Shown one piece after another: positions 1 through 7,578 of a DNA stretch of 17,124 bases. Source of the stretch: a bacterium. GTDB lineage: Bacteria > Babelota > Babeliae > Babelales > CAIQNR01. The translations under genes were made by a program, and so were the position numbers. Positions within the stretch are counted from its first letter, which is position 1. Every line of letters begins with the position of its first letter. The notes under the pieces were generated by a model. The model made no database searches. It saw nothing but the letters and a program-made list of their open reading frames with translations, and was not told the origin of the DNA. The DNA lies in the NCBI GenBank assembly GCA_947502805.1, contig CANNBR010000015.1, forward strand, positions 1 through 17,124, read 5' to 3'.

Positions 1-1702
1 AAGCAGCCCTATAAATCATAAAGGCTATGCCAGCAGTTGCTGTTATGGGGGCTGGGGCTTCTAGTAATGCGACAATGTTAGTAGCAGCGGTAATACCATT
101 TAAAAGATCTACAAGGGGTTCTATTTCTGAATCTAAAGGAGATACATACTTGTCTAGAGCTTCTTTAAATAGCGGGAACATTGTTGGTATTGGAGTTCCT
201 TGTTTTGTAGAGTCTTCATCTAACTTTTTACATTCTGCTTTAAGATCAGCTTCTGAACTAGTAGGATTGGTTCTTAAGAAGTTATCGTATAAGGATTGAA
301 ATCTTTTTAGAGTGTCATCATAAGCACTTTCTGCGTTTAATTTTGCTGTTTCTAATCCCTTAATGTTGCCAAGTATTGCTGCATTATCAGTTTGAAACAT
401 TGTTTTGCATTTAGCGTTAGAGCTATCAAAAAGGAAACTAAGTGGTATATATGCGGTTTTGTATGTTTCGATACCTGTAAAAAACTCTTTAAAATTAGTT
501 TCTAAAGTCGTAAGTGCCGATTTTTGATCTTTATTAGCAGTAGAATTCAACTTTAGTTTCCAATCATTAAAAGCCTTTTTAAGAGCTTCGTAATTAGTAG
601 CATCAGCAATAAAACCTGGTACCGTATAAGTACATGTAGAGCTATTATACAGTGTAGGGAGTCTTGGTAGATTCTTTAATTCAGCTTCTATAACAATAAT
701 TAATGCTTTAAGACTAGTTAAGTCTGGGCTATCTTTATAAGCATTTTTATTAAGTTCTTCTATCTTATTCTGAAGATTTCTATACCCAGCTTTCATATTA
801 TCAATATCTCTTTGTGTTGGGTTTTTATGTATGTTGTTAAAATCAATCTCGATTTTTTTTATTTTCGCATCAATCAAAGCTATTTGAGGTTGAACATTTG
901 GATCAAGAATTATCATGCTAGGATCAATAGCAATTATCATTTCTAGGAGCGCATCTAATGTGCTAGTTACAGTCGAAGGAAAAGCCCTTGCTGTGATCAT
1001 AATACTTTGGAGTTTGTCCTTATCAAGAGCACTTGCACCACCTGTTTTTTCATTAAAAGTTTTTACTAAACCAAGTAATTGTTTTTGATATTTTATTAAG
1101 TTTGGGTCAGGTTCAGTAACGATAGTTTGTATTGGAGATGGAGGTTTTAGAAGTCCTGGAATTATTAGAGGTGCTGGAGGTCCTGGAAGAATTTGAACGA
1201 CTGGTGTCGGTACAGTAAACTGCGCGATACCATTGGTGGTCACTGGTGTTATGTTAAATACATTATAAATTCTTTGCGTAAGGCCATAAAGAGTTGCTAA
1301 AAATTGTGGCGATGCTGTGGAATTTGAAGCAGCGTTAAAAAGAGCTATTACAGCCGGCTTATTTCCAGTAAGTATAGCTTCATCTATAGGTTTCATAACA
1401 TCTATAACAACCTGGGTTGGTAATAACACTGGCCCACCGCCGCCGCCTGATCTTGTTGCTCCTCCTGAAGAAGCTGGAGCTACGTCAAAAATGGTAGGGA
1501 ATTTGGCTAGAATACGAGTTCTTTGACCAGGTTTAGCACAGAACTCAGGGTATTGTGCACAGACTGCTTTTACAGCAGCTTCATTTATATCTAGTGCTGT
1601 ATTGAGTGCAGCAAGAGAACCATATGCTAATTCCCCATGAGTTACTAGAAGAGCAACCAAAAGAAAGATTGTCCTTTGTTTTTTTATCATTGTTTTTTTC
1701 AT
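1..1702 (-). CDS. Secreted protein of unknown function, C-terminus beyond the left edge
   Basis: The minus strand is open without a stop from ATG at 1702 to the window edge, giving 567 codons of an incomplete gene. An AAAGGA Shine-Dalgarno lies about 8 nt before this ATG, so I prefer it to the second in-frame ATG at 1690. Residues 1-28 form a basic-then-hydrophobic signal peptide (MKKTMIKKQR, then a Leu/Val core). A five-glycine run lies at 86-90 and a proline-rich segment at about 165-200, followed by a long Lys/Asn/Leu-rich and probably helical region. The last visible residues turn hydrophobic (ATNIVALLEAPAPITATAGI), possibly a membrane segment. It starts 12 nt after the stop of the OMP-like gene, so it is probably the third gene of that operon. 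I do not recognise a family. Export is inferred from the N-terminus; the function is unknown. Confidence 0.85.
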   Translation of the reverse strand, partial: MKKTMIKKQRTIFLLVALLVTHGELAYGSLAALNTALDINEAAVKAVCAQYPEFCAKPGQRTRILAKFPTIFDVAPASSGGATRSGGGGGPVLLPTQVVIDVMKPIDEAILTGNKPAVIALFNAASNSTASPQFLATLYGLTQRIYNVFNITPVTTNGIAQFTVPTPVVQILPGPPAPLIIPGLLKPPSPIQTIVTEPDPNLIKYQKQLLGLVKTFNEKTGGASALDKDKLQSIMITARAFPSTVTSTLDALLEMIIAIDPSMIILDPNVQPQIALIDAKIKKIEIDFNNIHKNPTQRDIDNMKAGYRNLQNKIEELNKNAYKDSPDLTSLKALIIVIEAELKNLPRLPTLYNSSTCTYTVPGFIADATNYEALKKAFNDWKLKLNSTANKDQKSALTTLETNFKEFFTGIETYKTAYIPLSFLFDSSNAKCKTMFQTDNAAILGNIKGLETAKLNAESAYDDTLKRFQSLYDNFLRTNPTSSEADLKAECKKLDEDSTKQGTPIPTMFPLFKEALDKYVSPLDSEIEPLVDLLNGITAATNIVALLEAPAPITATAGIAFMIYRAA

Positions 1703-1714
1703 TTTTTTAATCCT

Positions 1715-3301
1715 TTAAAAGTAACACGCGGTACCGAGCCAGACTTGCCATCTATCTGCAGTTGCATTGTTTGAACCAAAAGTGTAACTGGTGCCTAATT
1801 GGAGCCTGCATGATTTAAAGTTTTTGAATTCACAGAATTTATGGGTTGCTGCGTACAAGGTGTAGTCACTTCTAAATGGTTGCGTGGCGCTGGTTAAATC
1901 AAGTTGATCTTCGGTGATATAAATAACTTGAGCAATAGGGCTTGTAGCAACATTAGCAAACATATTATTAATTCCGCGAGCAGGAGTACATTCGCCTATT
2001 TGATTAGTTTGTCCTTCTGATAATTCACCAATGATAGGTCCTAGTGTCCATGGATTTTTAAGAGTGACATGCTCATCTTGTTGCCAGAAGCATTTAAACC
2101 CAAGGTCGAATGCGAAGTTCCGTGGTAGCTCAAATGAAGCATTAATAATCAGGTTGGTTGAAAAATGAGGGTTTACTTTTACTTCCTGGGTAAAGATGTT
2201 TACACCCCAGGTTTGAAAGCACATTCTAGATGCTCCAGCACCTGCAGTTGCATTATCAAGAAGCCGTTGAGCATTGTTTGCATAGACCCCCATGTAGCGG
2301 CTCCATGGTTTGCCAGCTAAATCGAACGAGCGCGTTTGGGTGTTTGCAAAAAGAAATTCAGTATCGCTATCAGCAGAAACGTTTACCGCAAACCGTTTTG
2401 TTTCAAAGCGTCTGGTGAAAAAGGCTCCAAGGATAAGACCAAAATGTTTGTTGTTTCCTACAAGGGGTTCAAAGAGGTAGACCCCTTTTGGTTTATTACC
2501 TGTTGGTAAAAGGAATCCGCCGTATACGTGTAGGGATCGGTCTTCTTCATGGAGATAGGTGTACCCAACTTTAAGGTTTACATAGGCAACAGCAGTTTTT
2601 GATTGTGGGCCATCGATTTTTCCATAATGCATGTTGGGGTTTTTAAAAGCGTCTTTCATATTGGCAACAAAAGGAGTGTTATTAAAACCTTGGGTTTCTG
2701 CACCCGCTGCCTGCACTACTGCACCACCGCCTGCATAGGTTACTGTTTCCACCATATCAAGGGTATTTTTTACATGAACAAGAGGGGCTTCAAATGAAAG
2801 CCAGATTTTGTTACTGATTTGGCGATAACCAGAAAAGCCTATCCCAAAAAAGGTTTGTTTCGGTTTAAAGTCCAAGGTGCTGCAGAAGTTTTTTTGGTTG
2901 GTGGTGATGTTAAAGTTTTCTGCCACAATATCTTGGTTGCCGGGAACATCAACATTAAGGTTAGTAGTGGTGTCGTTTCCTTCACGTACGCGCAATTGTG
3001 TTTTGCCAAACGGGAGTAGGTATTGTGCCATGTCATCGTGGTTGGTAGTTGAACCTCTCCAGACAACCATGTTGAAGGCGCTTTTGGCTTCTTTGCTCAG
3101 GTGCTTTATTTTTTCTTTAAGTGTCTTGCCTTCAACTTCATCACGGTCGTAGGTAAAGTGGTCATTGAACATGTAATAGAGGGTTGGGTCAACAGGCATT
3201 ACCTGCGAGATGTTCATGATTGAGCGGCTGGTAAACTTGACTGCACTGCTTGTGGCAGGGCCAAGTAAACACAGGAGTAGTAGGCGATTTTTTTTCAACA
3301 T
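1715..3301 (-). CDS. Outer-membrane beta-barrel-like protein
   Basis: This 528-aa protein begins with a signal peptide (MLKKNRLLLLCLLGPATSSA, cleavage probably near residue 20). From about residue 160 it shows many short amphipathic segments alternating aromatic/aliphatic and polar residues, for example around GIGFSGYRQI, LHVYGGFLLPTG, HFGLILGAFFTRRF and FAFDLGFKCFW. It ends LQLGTSYTFGS...VWLGTACYF, with a C-terminal Phe as in the BAM recognition signal of outer-membrane proteins. The start has an AAAGGA site about 7 nt upstream. It is the middle gene of a three-gene minus-strand operon, 17 nt after the 148-aa secreted protein and 12 nt before the large secreted protein. It could be a porin or surface barrel; I see no motif giving a substrate. 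The barrel call rests on pattern and C-terminus, not on a recognised family. Confidence 0.8.
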   Translation of the reverse strand: MLKKNRLLLLCLLGPATSSAVKFTSRSIMNISQVMPVDPTLYYMFNDHFTYDRDEVEGKTLKEKIKHLSKEAKSAFNMVVWRGSTTNHDDMAQYLLPFGKTQLRVREGNDTTTNLNVDVPGNQDIVAENFNITTNQKNFCSTLDFKPKQTFFGIGFSGYRQISNKIWLSFEAPLVHVKNTLDMVETVTYAGGGAVVQAAGAETQGFNNTPFVANMKDAFKNPNMHYGKIDGPQSKTAVAYVNLKVGYTYLHEEDRSLHVYGGFLLPTGNKPKGVYLFEPLVGNNKHFGLILGAFFTRRFETKRFAVNVSADSDTEFLFANTQTRSFDLAGKPWSRYMGVYANNAQRLLDNATAGAGASRMCFQTWGVNIFTQEVKVNPHFSTNLIINASFELPRNFAFDLGFKCFWQQDEHVTLKNPWTLGPIIGELSEGQTNQIGECTPARGINNMFANVATSPIAQVIYITEDQLDLTSATQPFRSDYTLYAATHKFCEFKNFKSCRLQLGTSYTFGSNNATADRWQVWLGTACYF

Positions 3302-3318
3302 ACGTTTCCTTTAAGGTA

Positions 3319-3765
3319 TTAAAGCGATCCTGCAATCTGAAGGAGTCTGCTTTGGAGGTACTGTTTGAGAGTAGAAATTGAACTGAGATCAGTTGATTGT
3401 GTTACTTGTCCTAGCAAGGTTGTCAGCGCGTCAAGTGCGCTATAAAGACCGGTTAAAAAACTACTTGTTTTATCATTTCCAGTTGGTTTTGAGACAGCAA
3501 GTTTGCTGGCCATGTTTTGAAGAAGGAGTGATAAATCATCTCTGGAAAGTTGTTTGATTTGATTAGCAAGTTGTGTGACGCTTAAATTTGCTGGTGCGGC
3601 GACTGGGATAGGAGCAGCTACTGGGATGGGAGCAGAAGCTTCTTTAATGAGCTGGCAGTACCAATCGCATTCTTCTTCTGCCGCAGGTGCTGGTTTAGCT
3701 TTGGCTGCTTCTATTGAGCTTTGCAGGCACAGTAACATTAACAATGGTATGATTTTTTTATTCAC
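3319..3765 (-). CDS. Small secreted protein with Pro/Ala repeat, unknown function
   Basis: The protein has 148 aa and a GTG start, chosen because AAGGAG lies 7 nt upstream and no nearby ATG fits. Residues 1-20 are a signal peptide (MNKKIIPLLMLLCLQSSIEA). Next come an Ala/Pro/Lys segment, a CDWYC cysteine pair at 33-37, and a short tandem repeat PIPVAAPIPVAAP (47-59) that comes from an imperfect 18-nt DNA duplication. The C-terminal half (about 62-145) is Leu/Gln/Ser-rich and probably helical. It is the first gene of the operon that continues with the OMP-like protein, so it may be a periplasmic partner of that barrel; this is inference from position only. I do not recognise the family. Confidence 0.8.
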   Translation of the reverse strand: MNKKIIPLLMLLCLQSSIEAAKAKPAPAAEEECDWYCQLIKEASAPIPVAAPIPVAAPANLSVTQLANQIKQLSRDDLSLLLQNMASKLAVSKPTGNDKTSSFLTGLYSALDALTTLLGQVTQSTDLSSISTLKQYLQSRLLQIAGSL

Positions 3766-3837
3766 AACGTTCTCCTTTTGTTCACCATCATTCTTACTGT
3801 GGTGATGTTTTTATTTTGTTTCTAACAATAAGTTCCA

Positions 3838-3867
3838 GTTTTAGCAGTAGTTATTTTTGAGAGTCAA
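3838..3867 (-). promoter_or_regulatory. Possible sigma-70-type promoter of the secreted-protein operon
   Basis: On the minus strand TTGACT (-35, 3862-3867) is followed after 18 nt by TAAAAC (-10, 3838-3843). The -35 matches consensus at five of six positions; the -10 is weak. It would give a leader of roughly 65 nt before the GTG at 3765. Confidence 0.35.
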
Positions 3868-3965
3868 GACCTTGAAAAAAGTAGGGCTATTGGTTCTCTA
3901 GCTGATATCTGGTAAACTTGATCAAAAGATTTGTCAGTCGCCATTCTTATCGAAAAAAGGGTTGT

Positions 3966-5246
3966 ATGTTATCACGAGTAAGAGGAACGCGGGATATTAT
4001 TGATTCGCGCCTTATGTTATTTGCCATAAATGCGATAACCAAACAGATGCAAAAGTATCATTTTAAGCAGATTATCACCCCTATTCTTGAGCCAGTAGCC
4101 CTTTTTAAACGTTCATTGGGTTGCGAGACCGATGTGGTTTCAAAAGAAATGTTTATCGTGAGATCGTCTTCAGCAGAACAGGGTTCCGACGTCGCGCAAG
4201 GCGATGATGAAATCTGTTTGCGTCCCGAAGCAACTGCTTCAGTAGTGCGTGCATTTATTGAAGAAGGTATACAAACAGTTCCATGGAAAGTGTTTTTGTT
4301 TGGTTCTATGTTCCGTTATGAGCGGCCACAAAAAGGTCGGTACCGAGAGTTTTATCAATGCAGCATGGAACTCATTGGCGCTCATTCATTGGCCTATGAT
4401 GCTCAATTAATTTCAATGCTTGATCGCTTATTTCGTCAATCATTAACATTAGAAGCCTATGCTCTGCACCTTAACTTTCTTGGGTGTCCTGAAGATCGTG
4501 TACTTTTCAAAGAACAGGTCACGGTATTTTTAGAAGCTAACCTTGCCGCATTGTGTGAAACGTGCCTTAAACGTAAAGATGCAAATATTTTGCGTGTCTT
4601 TGATTGTAAGAGTGAAACTTGTCAGCAGCTCTATGTTAAAGCGCCATTACTTACAGATTGCTTTTGTGAAGAGTGTGACATTGAATGGTGTGAGTTGCGT
4701 CATCAGCTTGAAGAACTTTCCGTTCCTTTTGTTCACATGCCTCGCCTTGTTCGTGGTCTTGATTATTACAATAAAACAGTCTTTGAATTTGTGAGCCCAT
4801 TACTTGGTGCACAAAGTACTTTTTGTGGTGGTGGTAGGTATGATCAGTTAGTTAAAAATCTAGGGGCAAAAGAGGATCAACCTTCTGTAGGTGCTGCAAT
4901 TGGCCTTGATCGATTGGTCTTGCTCCTTGAAGCGGTACAACATACGCTTGATTTTACGTATGAACCAAAATTGTTTGCGATTGTTCCTGTATCTGAAGAA
5001 CAACATTCCCTTGCGTTGCAAGTTGCTGATGCTTTAATTCGCGCTGATGTTTGTGTAGATGTTTTCTTTGATGGATCAGTAAAAAATATGATGCGCAAAG
5101 CAGATAAATCTGGTGCAAAAGCGGTTCTTTTACTAGGTGGCGATGAGCAAAAGGCAGGCACGGTTAAAGTTAAACAGATGCAATCAGGGGCCGAAGAGAC
5201 AATTAAGCAGATTGATATCGCTCACTATTTAAAGAATCTTTCTTAG
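3966..5246 (+). CDS. hisS: Histidyl-tRNA synthetase
   Basis: This is a class II aminoacyl-tRNA synthetase that charges tRNA-His with histidine using ATP, in the cytoplasm. With the ATG at 3966 it has 426 aa, the usual size. I chose that start because AAAAAGG precedes it and the product begins MLSRVRGTRDI, the typical HisRS opening; a TTG start 48 nt earlier would add an atypical extension. Visible motifs are LRPEAT (86-91), motif 2 FRYERPQKGRYREF (116-129), the histidine-specific LVRGLDYY (261-268), GGGRYD (288-293), and motif 3 GAAIGLDRL (309-317). The anticodon-binding domain follows from about 335 (KLFAIVPVSEE) to the end. A cysteine-rich insertion (C197, C200, C214, C219, C232, C234, C237) resembles the insertion domain of many bacterial HisRS. 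It is a single gene, divergent from the secreted-protein operon. Confidence 0.97.
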   Translation: MLSRVRGTRDIIDSRLMLFAINAITKQMQKYHFKQIITPILEPVALFKRSLGCETDVVSKEMFIVRSSSAEQGSDVAQGDDEICLRPEATASVVRAFIEEGIQTVPWKVFLFGSMFRYERPQKGRYREFYQCSMELIGAHSLAYDAQLISMLDRLFRQSLTLEAYALHLNFLGCPEDRVLFKEQVTVFLEANLAALCETCLKRKDANILRVFDCKSETCQQLYVKAPLLTDCFCEECDIEWCELRHQLEELSVPFVHMPRLVRGLDYYNKTVFEFVSPLLGAQSTFCGGGRYDQLVKNLGAKEDQPSVGAAIGLDRLVLLLEAVQHTLDFTYEPKLFAIVPVSEEQHSLALQVADALIRADVCVDVFFDGSVKNMMRKADKSGAKAVLLLGGDEQKAGTVKVKQMQSGAEETIKQIDIAHYLKNLS

Positions 5247-5292
5247 GTTCGATTGAGTTTATAATAAAGATTAATAAAGAAGACCCCTTCCA

Positions 5293-5370
5293 CTCGTCGT
5301 CCTCAGCGATACGAGAGCTGCGGCAGCGTACGTAGTAGGCTGCTAAGCGAAGTGAGCGTAAGGATCCAGA
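5293..5370. repeat. GC-rich interspersed repeat-like element (CGTCGTCCT...AGGATCCAGA)
   Basis: A GC-rich patch starts CGTCGTCCTCAGCG and ends GAGCGTAAGGATCCAGA. Its ends resemble the short intergenic repeats with CCTGAGCGA...AAGGATCCAG ends found scattered in many bacterial genomes. It contains an internal GCAGC/GCTGC hairpin and GCGTACGTAGTAGG, which resembles the reverse complement of sequence at 7553-7568. No reading frame is supported. Boundaries are approximate. Confidence 0.5.
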
Positions 5371-5483
5371 ATAATTGCACAAAAATCATTACAGTGAATA
5401 AGTAAAAACAAGAATCTATGTTAGGAAAGTCAAATAAATCAGTCTATTTTTTTGATAAATTATAATGACTTTGTTTTGTTACG

Positions 5484-5560
5484 TCTGGGTTCCCGTACCG
5501 ATCACTTTGTCTGGCTAGAGCACTTTGTGCCCTACTGCGACTACGTTCTCTGGGAATGAC
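5484..5560. repeat. Interspersed repeat with GGTTCCC...GGGAATGAC ends
   Basis: The left part (GTTCCCGTACCGATC) and right part (TTCTCTGGGAATGAC) match the two halves of the reverse complement of the element at 11818-11856 (TTCCCCTACCGCTC and CTCTCTGGGAATGAC). This copy carries about 35 extra nt between them. The inserted part includes CTAGAGCACTTTG, close to CTAGTGCACTTTG in the left arm of the large element at 16628. It lies in a gene-free gap. Confidence 0.55.
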
Positions 5561-5631
5561 TGTAAAAAATAGCGCTAAAAACAATTAAAATAGTTTTCGG
5601 ATAAGCTCTAAAGATTAATAAGGAAAATAAT

Positions 5632-5955
5632 ATGATAAAAAAAATACAATTATACGCACTTATTCCCCTGCTTTCTTGTTGCGCTGTAGCGGCTCAGCAA
5701 GAGAGGGCTCAAGCATTGCAGCACTTTCAGCAGACTGAAGAGACAGGCGAACGTTTTGAAGATTCACAAGATTTTGAAGACCTAGATATGAATATAAAAA
5801 TGGTCCGTACTAAAAAAATTAAGATTTCAATTAAAGATGTGCCTTTTTATACAAAAGTTTTTTGTTCGTATGTCTATGAAGAAAAAATGAAAAAGTGGTA
5901 TCAAGTTGTACTTGGATATCTGTCTACTTCAAAAGGAAAAAATAAAAAGAGATAG
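5632..5955 (+). CDS. Small exported protein of unknown function
   Basis: The ATG is preceded by AAGGA at about 8 nt. The 107-aa product has a signal peptide (MIKKIQLYALIPLLSCCAVAA). Cleavage could follow AVAA (signal peptidase I), or LLSC could act as a poor lipobox, which would make it a lipoprotein. Residues 22-52 are Gln/Glu-rich and acidic (TEETGERFEDSQDFEDLD). The C-terminal half is basic, with a Tyr/Phe-rich patch (FYTKVFCSYVYEE) and the tail KGKNKKR. This acid-then-base charge split is its main visible trait. The ankyrin gene follows after 25 nt, so the two are probably co-transcribed. I recognise no family. Confidence 0.75.
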   Translation: MIKKIQLYALIPLLSCCAVAAQQERAQALQHFQQTEETGERFEDSQDFEDLDMNIKMVRTKKIKISIKDVPFYTKVFCSYVYEEKMKKWYQVVLGYLSTSKGKNKKR

Positions 5956-5980
5956 TCTATTTCTATAAAAGGGGAAAAGC

Positions 5981-6733
5981 ATGAAAAGAATAATGATAGG
6001 GTTGATAATTATTTCTGTACCATTAGTTCTTGTAGGTGCTGAACATGAGCATGCTTATGGCGATATAACTCCACCGCCTTTCCATGATGTGGTAAAAGTC
6101 CATCCGCTTGATATTAAGGGTAATGGTGTTGCATACCAACAACCTTTAGCTTCTTCTTCTTCATCATCCAACTTTTTTTTTGGAGCTCTTGGCGCAGTTG
6201 CTAGTTTTTTTTCAACTGTTTCTGATCAAGATGTAGAAAAAGAAAAAATTGCACGTGAAATGCGAGATGCTGTTCTTGGTAGAAATCCTTTGATCTTAAA
6301 ATCTCTTTTAGAAAAGCATGGTAGTGAGTGTGCTGAAAGGCTTGGGCCAGATAATTATAATGCATTTCATATGGCTTGTTTTAATCAATTCTTAGAAGGG
6401 ATTGACATTTTTTCTTCCGAAAAAATAGATAAAAAGAGTGAAAGAAGAAAAGTTAACATTGATTTTCCTGATGGCAAGGGAAAGACGCCACTACAAGTTG
6501 CTTTAGGATGTGGGCATGTTGATGTTGCTCGAAAATTAGTTCAACTAGGTGCTTCTGTTGATTATGATGAACTTCAAATAGTAAGAAAGTTTAGGCAAAA
6601 ATCAGGTTCAGATAAAGATATTGTAAAACAGATGACAGAACTTCTTGCCAATAGAAAAAAAGAAGAAGCTGAAAAGTATGTATACGATACTGATAGTGAA
6701 GTTGCTGAGGATGAGGATGCAGATGATGAATAA
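5981..6733 (+). CDS. Exported ankyrin-repeat protein
   Basis: The ATG follows AGGGGAAAAGC, a good ribosome site. The 250-aa protein has a signal peptide at 1-20 (MKRIMIGLIIISVPLVLVGA), a low-complexity serine run at 58-63, and a short hydrophobic stretch at about 65-80. An ankyrin domain follows. Residues 123-150 look like a degenerate repeat (NYNAFHMACFNQFLEG). Residues 164-195 fit the ankyrin consensus well (GKTPLQVALGCGHVDVARKL, then VQLGASVD). Residues 93-118 may form an additional repeat. The tail is acidic (last residues VAEDEDADDE). Ankyrin repeats bind other proteins; with a signal peptide this one would act in the periplasm, at the surface or outside the cell. Exported ankyrin proteins are common in intracellular bacteria, so a host-directed role is possible but not shown. 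rsmE overlaps its 3' end. Confidence 0.85.
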   Translation: MKRIMIGLIIISVPLVLVGAEHEHAYGDITPPPFHDVVKVHPLDIKGNGVAYQQPLASSSSSSNFFFGALGAVASFFSTVSDQDVEKEKIAREMRDAVLGRNPLILKSLLEKHGSECAERLGPDNYNAFHMACFNQFLEGIDIFSSEKIDKKSERRKVNIDFPDGKGKTPLQVALGCGHVDVARKLVQLGASVDYDELQIVRKFRQKSGSDKDIVKQMTELLANRKKEEAEKYVYDTDSEVAEDEDADDE

Positions 6734-7514
6734 TAAAAGTCATGAATTTGCTCTTTATTCAAAAGAATTTTCTCAGGCATTAGCAGAAAAAAAGACACAG
6801 CTAACTCTTACAGATACAACGTTGATCCATCGCCTTCAGTATGTGCTGCGGGCAGGCAAGGGGGAAGTTGTGATGCTTTTTGATGACGCAGTTCATGCTC
6901 CTTGCACCATTATTGATTATCCAAAAAATAAAGCGATAGTAGCTATTGGAAAGCTAACCAAGAATATTCCGGTGCTTCCAAAGTTGACCGTTATTTTGCC
7001 TCTTTTAAAACGAGAAGCTCTTGATGAACTTGTGTATGCATGCCGTGAATTGGGCGTTTCTCACATCTATTTTGTTTCAACTGATAAAAGTTCTCGCCAT
7101 AGCCTTTCTGCTTCTGAGCGGGAGCGCCTTGAAAGAGTAAGTATTTCGGCTGCAGAACAATCAAAAAACTTTTCTCCTTGTTTGTTTTTGAATGAGTTAC
7201 CGCATCCTTTAAAAGACACCCCATTACCTACTTTAACCGATCTACTTGAAACCCATGCTGCTTCTCCTGCATTTACTCAGGCTTTAAAACTGTACGCAGA
7301 TCCGGCAGGTCTTTTGTGGCAACAGATTATTGCTACCACTCCTACCGATGATAAAAGTTTTATAATTTGTGTGGGGCCGGAAGGTGACATGAGTGATAGA
7401 GAAAAGGAGCTGCTACGAGCTCAAGGCTTTGTGTTCTGCCAATTAGGTTCTACTATTTTGCGAGCGCAGCAGGCGGCAACTTTGTTAATTGGCATTGTGC
7501 ATGCCTGCAGGTAA
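6723..7514 (+). CDS. rsmE: 16S rRNA m3U1498 methyltransferase, RsmE family
   Basis: RsmE is a SPOUT-class enzyme that uses S-adenosylmethionine to methylate N3 of U1498 of 16S rRNA. Family features in the 263-aa product are HRLQYVLRAGKGE near the N-terminus (PUA-like domain), SERERLERVSISAAEQSKN (131-149), GPEGDMSDREKELL (218-231) and LGSTILRAQQAATLLIGIV (241-259), the last two forming the knotted SAM site. Two normally conserved positions differ: GPEGD for GPEGG, and LRAQQAA for LRxETA. The start is taken at ATG 6723, with GAGG 6 nt upstream; ATG 6726 is equally possible. Both overlap the end of the ankyrin gene by 8-11 nt, implying translational coupling. The frame stays open upstream to 6645, but that would only extend the overlap. 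Confidence 0.9.
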   Translation: MMNNKSHEFALYSKEFSQALAEKKTQLTLTDTTLIHRLQYVLRAGKGEVVMLFDDAVHAPCTIIDYPKNKAIVAIGKLTKNIPVLPKLTVILPLLKREALDELVYACRELGVSHIYFVSTDKSSRHSLSASERERLERVSISAAEQSKNFSPCLFLNELPHPLKDTPLPTLTDLLETHAASPAFTQALKLYADPAGLLWQQIIATTPTDDKSFIICVGPEGDMSDREKELLRAQGFVFCQLGSTILRAQQAATLLIGIVHACR

Positions 7515-7530
7515 GGTTGAGTTTTTTTGT

Positions 7531-7552
7531 TGCGCTCTGCGCGCAGAGCGCA
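7531..7552. repeat. Perfect 22-nt palindrome between convergent rsmE and tsaB
   Basis: The half-site TGCGCTCTGCG is followed directly by its exact reverse complement CGCAGAGCGCA. It lies in the 64-nt gap between two convergent genes. A T7 run precedes it on the plus strand (7522-7528), and no T-run follows it on either strand, so it is not a typical intrinsic terminator. The 15 nt at 7530-7544 (TTGCGCTCTGCGCGC) recur exactly on the minus strand in the right arm of the large element near 17032-17046. Confidence 0.85.
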
Positions 7553-7578
7553 TACCTACGTCGTACGCAATGCAAATA

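Larger units (their letters stand above)
5247..5631. other. Gene-free intergenic region with two interspersed repeats
   Basis: These 385 nt between hisS and the next gene contain no convincing reading frame and no tRNA-like fold. AT-rich stretches alternate with two GC-richer patches, annotated separately. A perfect TATAAT occurs at 5461-5466, but no -35 match lies at the right spacing and the second repeat separates it from the next gene. I see no clear terminator for hisS. Confidence 0.7.

Noticed and set aside
2230..3152. Several plus-strand reading frames opposite the OMP-like gene
   Set aside because: They are antisense to a well-supported gene, lack ribosome sites and have no family-like features.
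3918..3965. N-terminal extension of hisS from a TTG codon
   Set aside because: The ATG at 3966 has a better ribosome site and gives the standard HisRS N-terminus and length.
5461..5466. Perfect TATAAT as a promoter for the 5632 gene
   Set aside because: No -35 match at suitable spacing, and it sits about 165 nt upstream with a repeat in between.
6645..6722. Longer N-terminus for rsmE within the ankyrin gene
   Set aside because: The added residues are a Lys-rich frame-shifted reading of the ankyrin tail, and the family starts near the chosen ATG.
7522..7552. Palindrome plus T-run as an intrinsic terminator
   Set aside because: The T7 run precedes the stem on the plus strand, and on the minus strand the run after the stem is A, so neither direction has the stem-then-T order.
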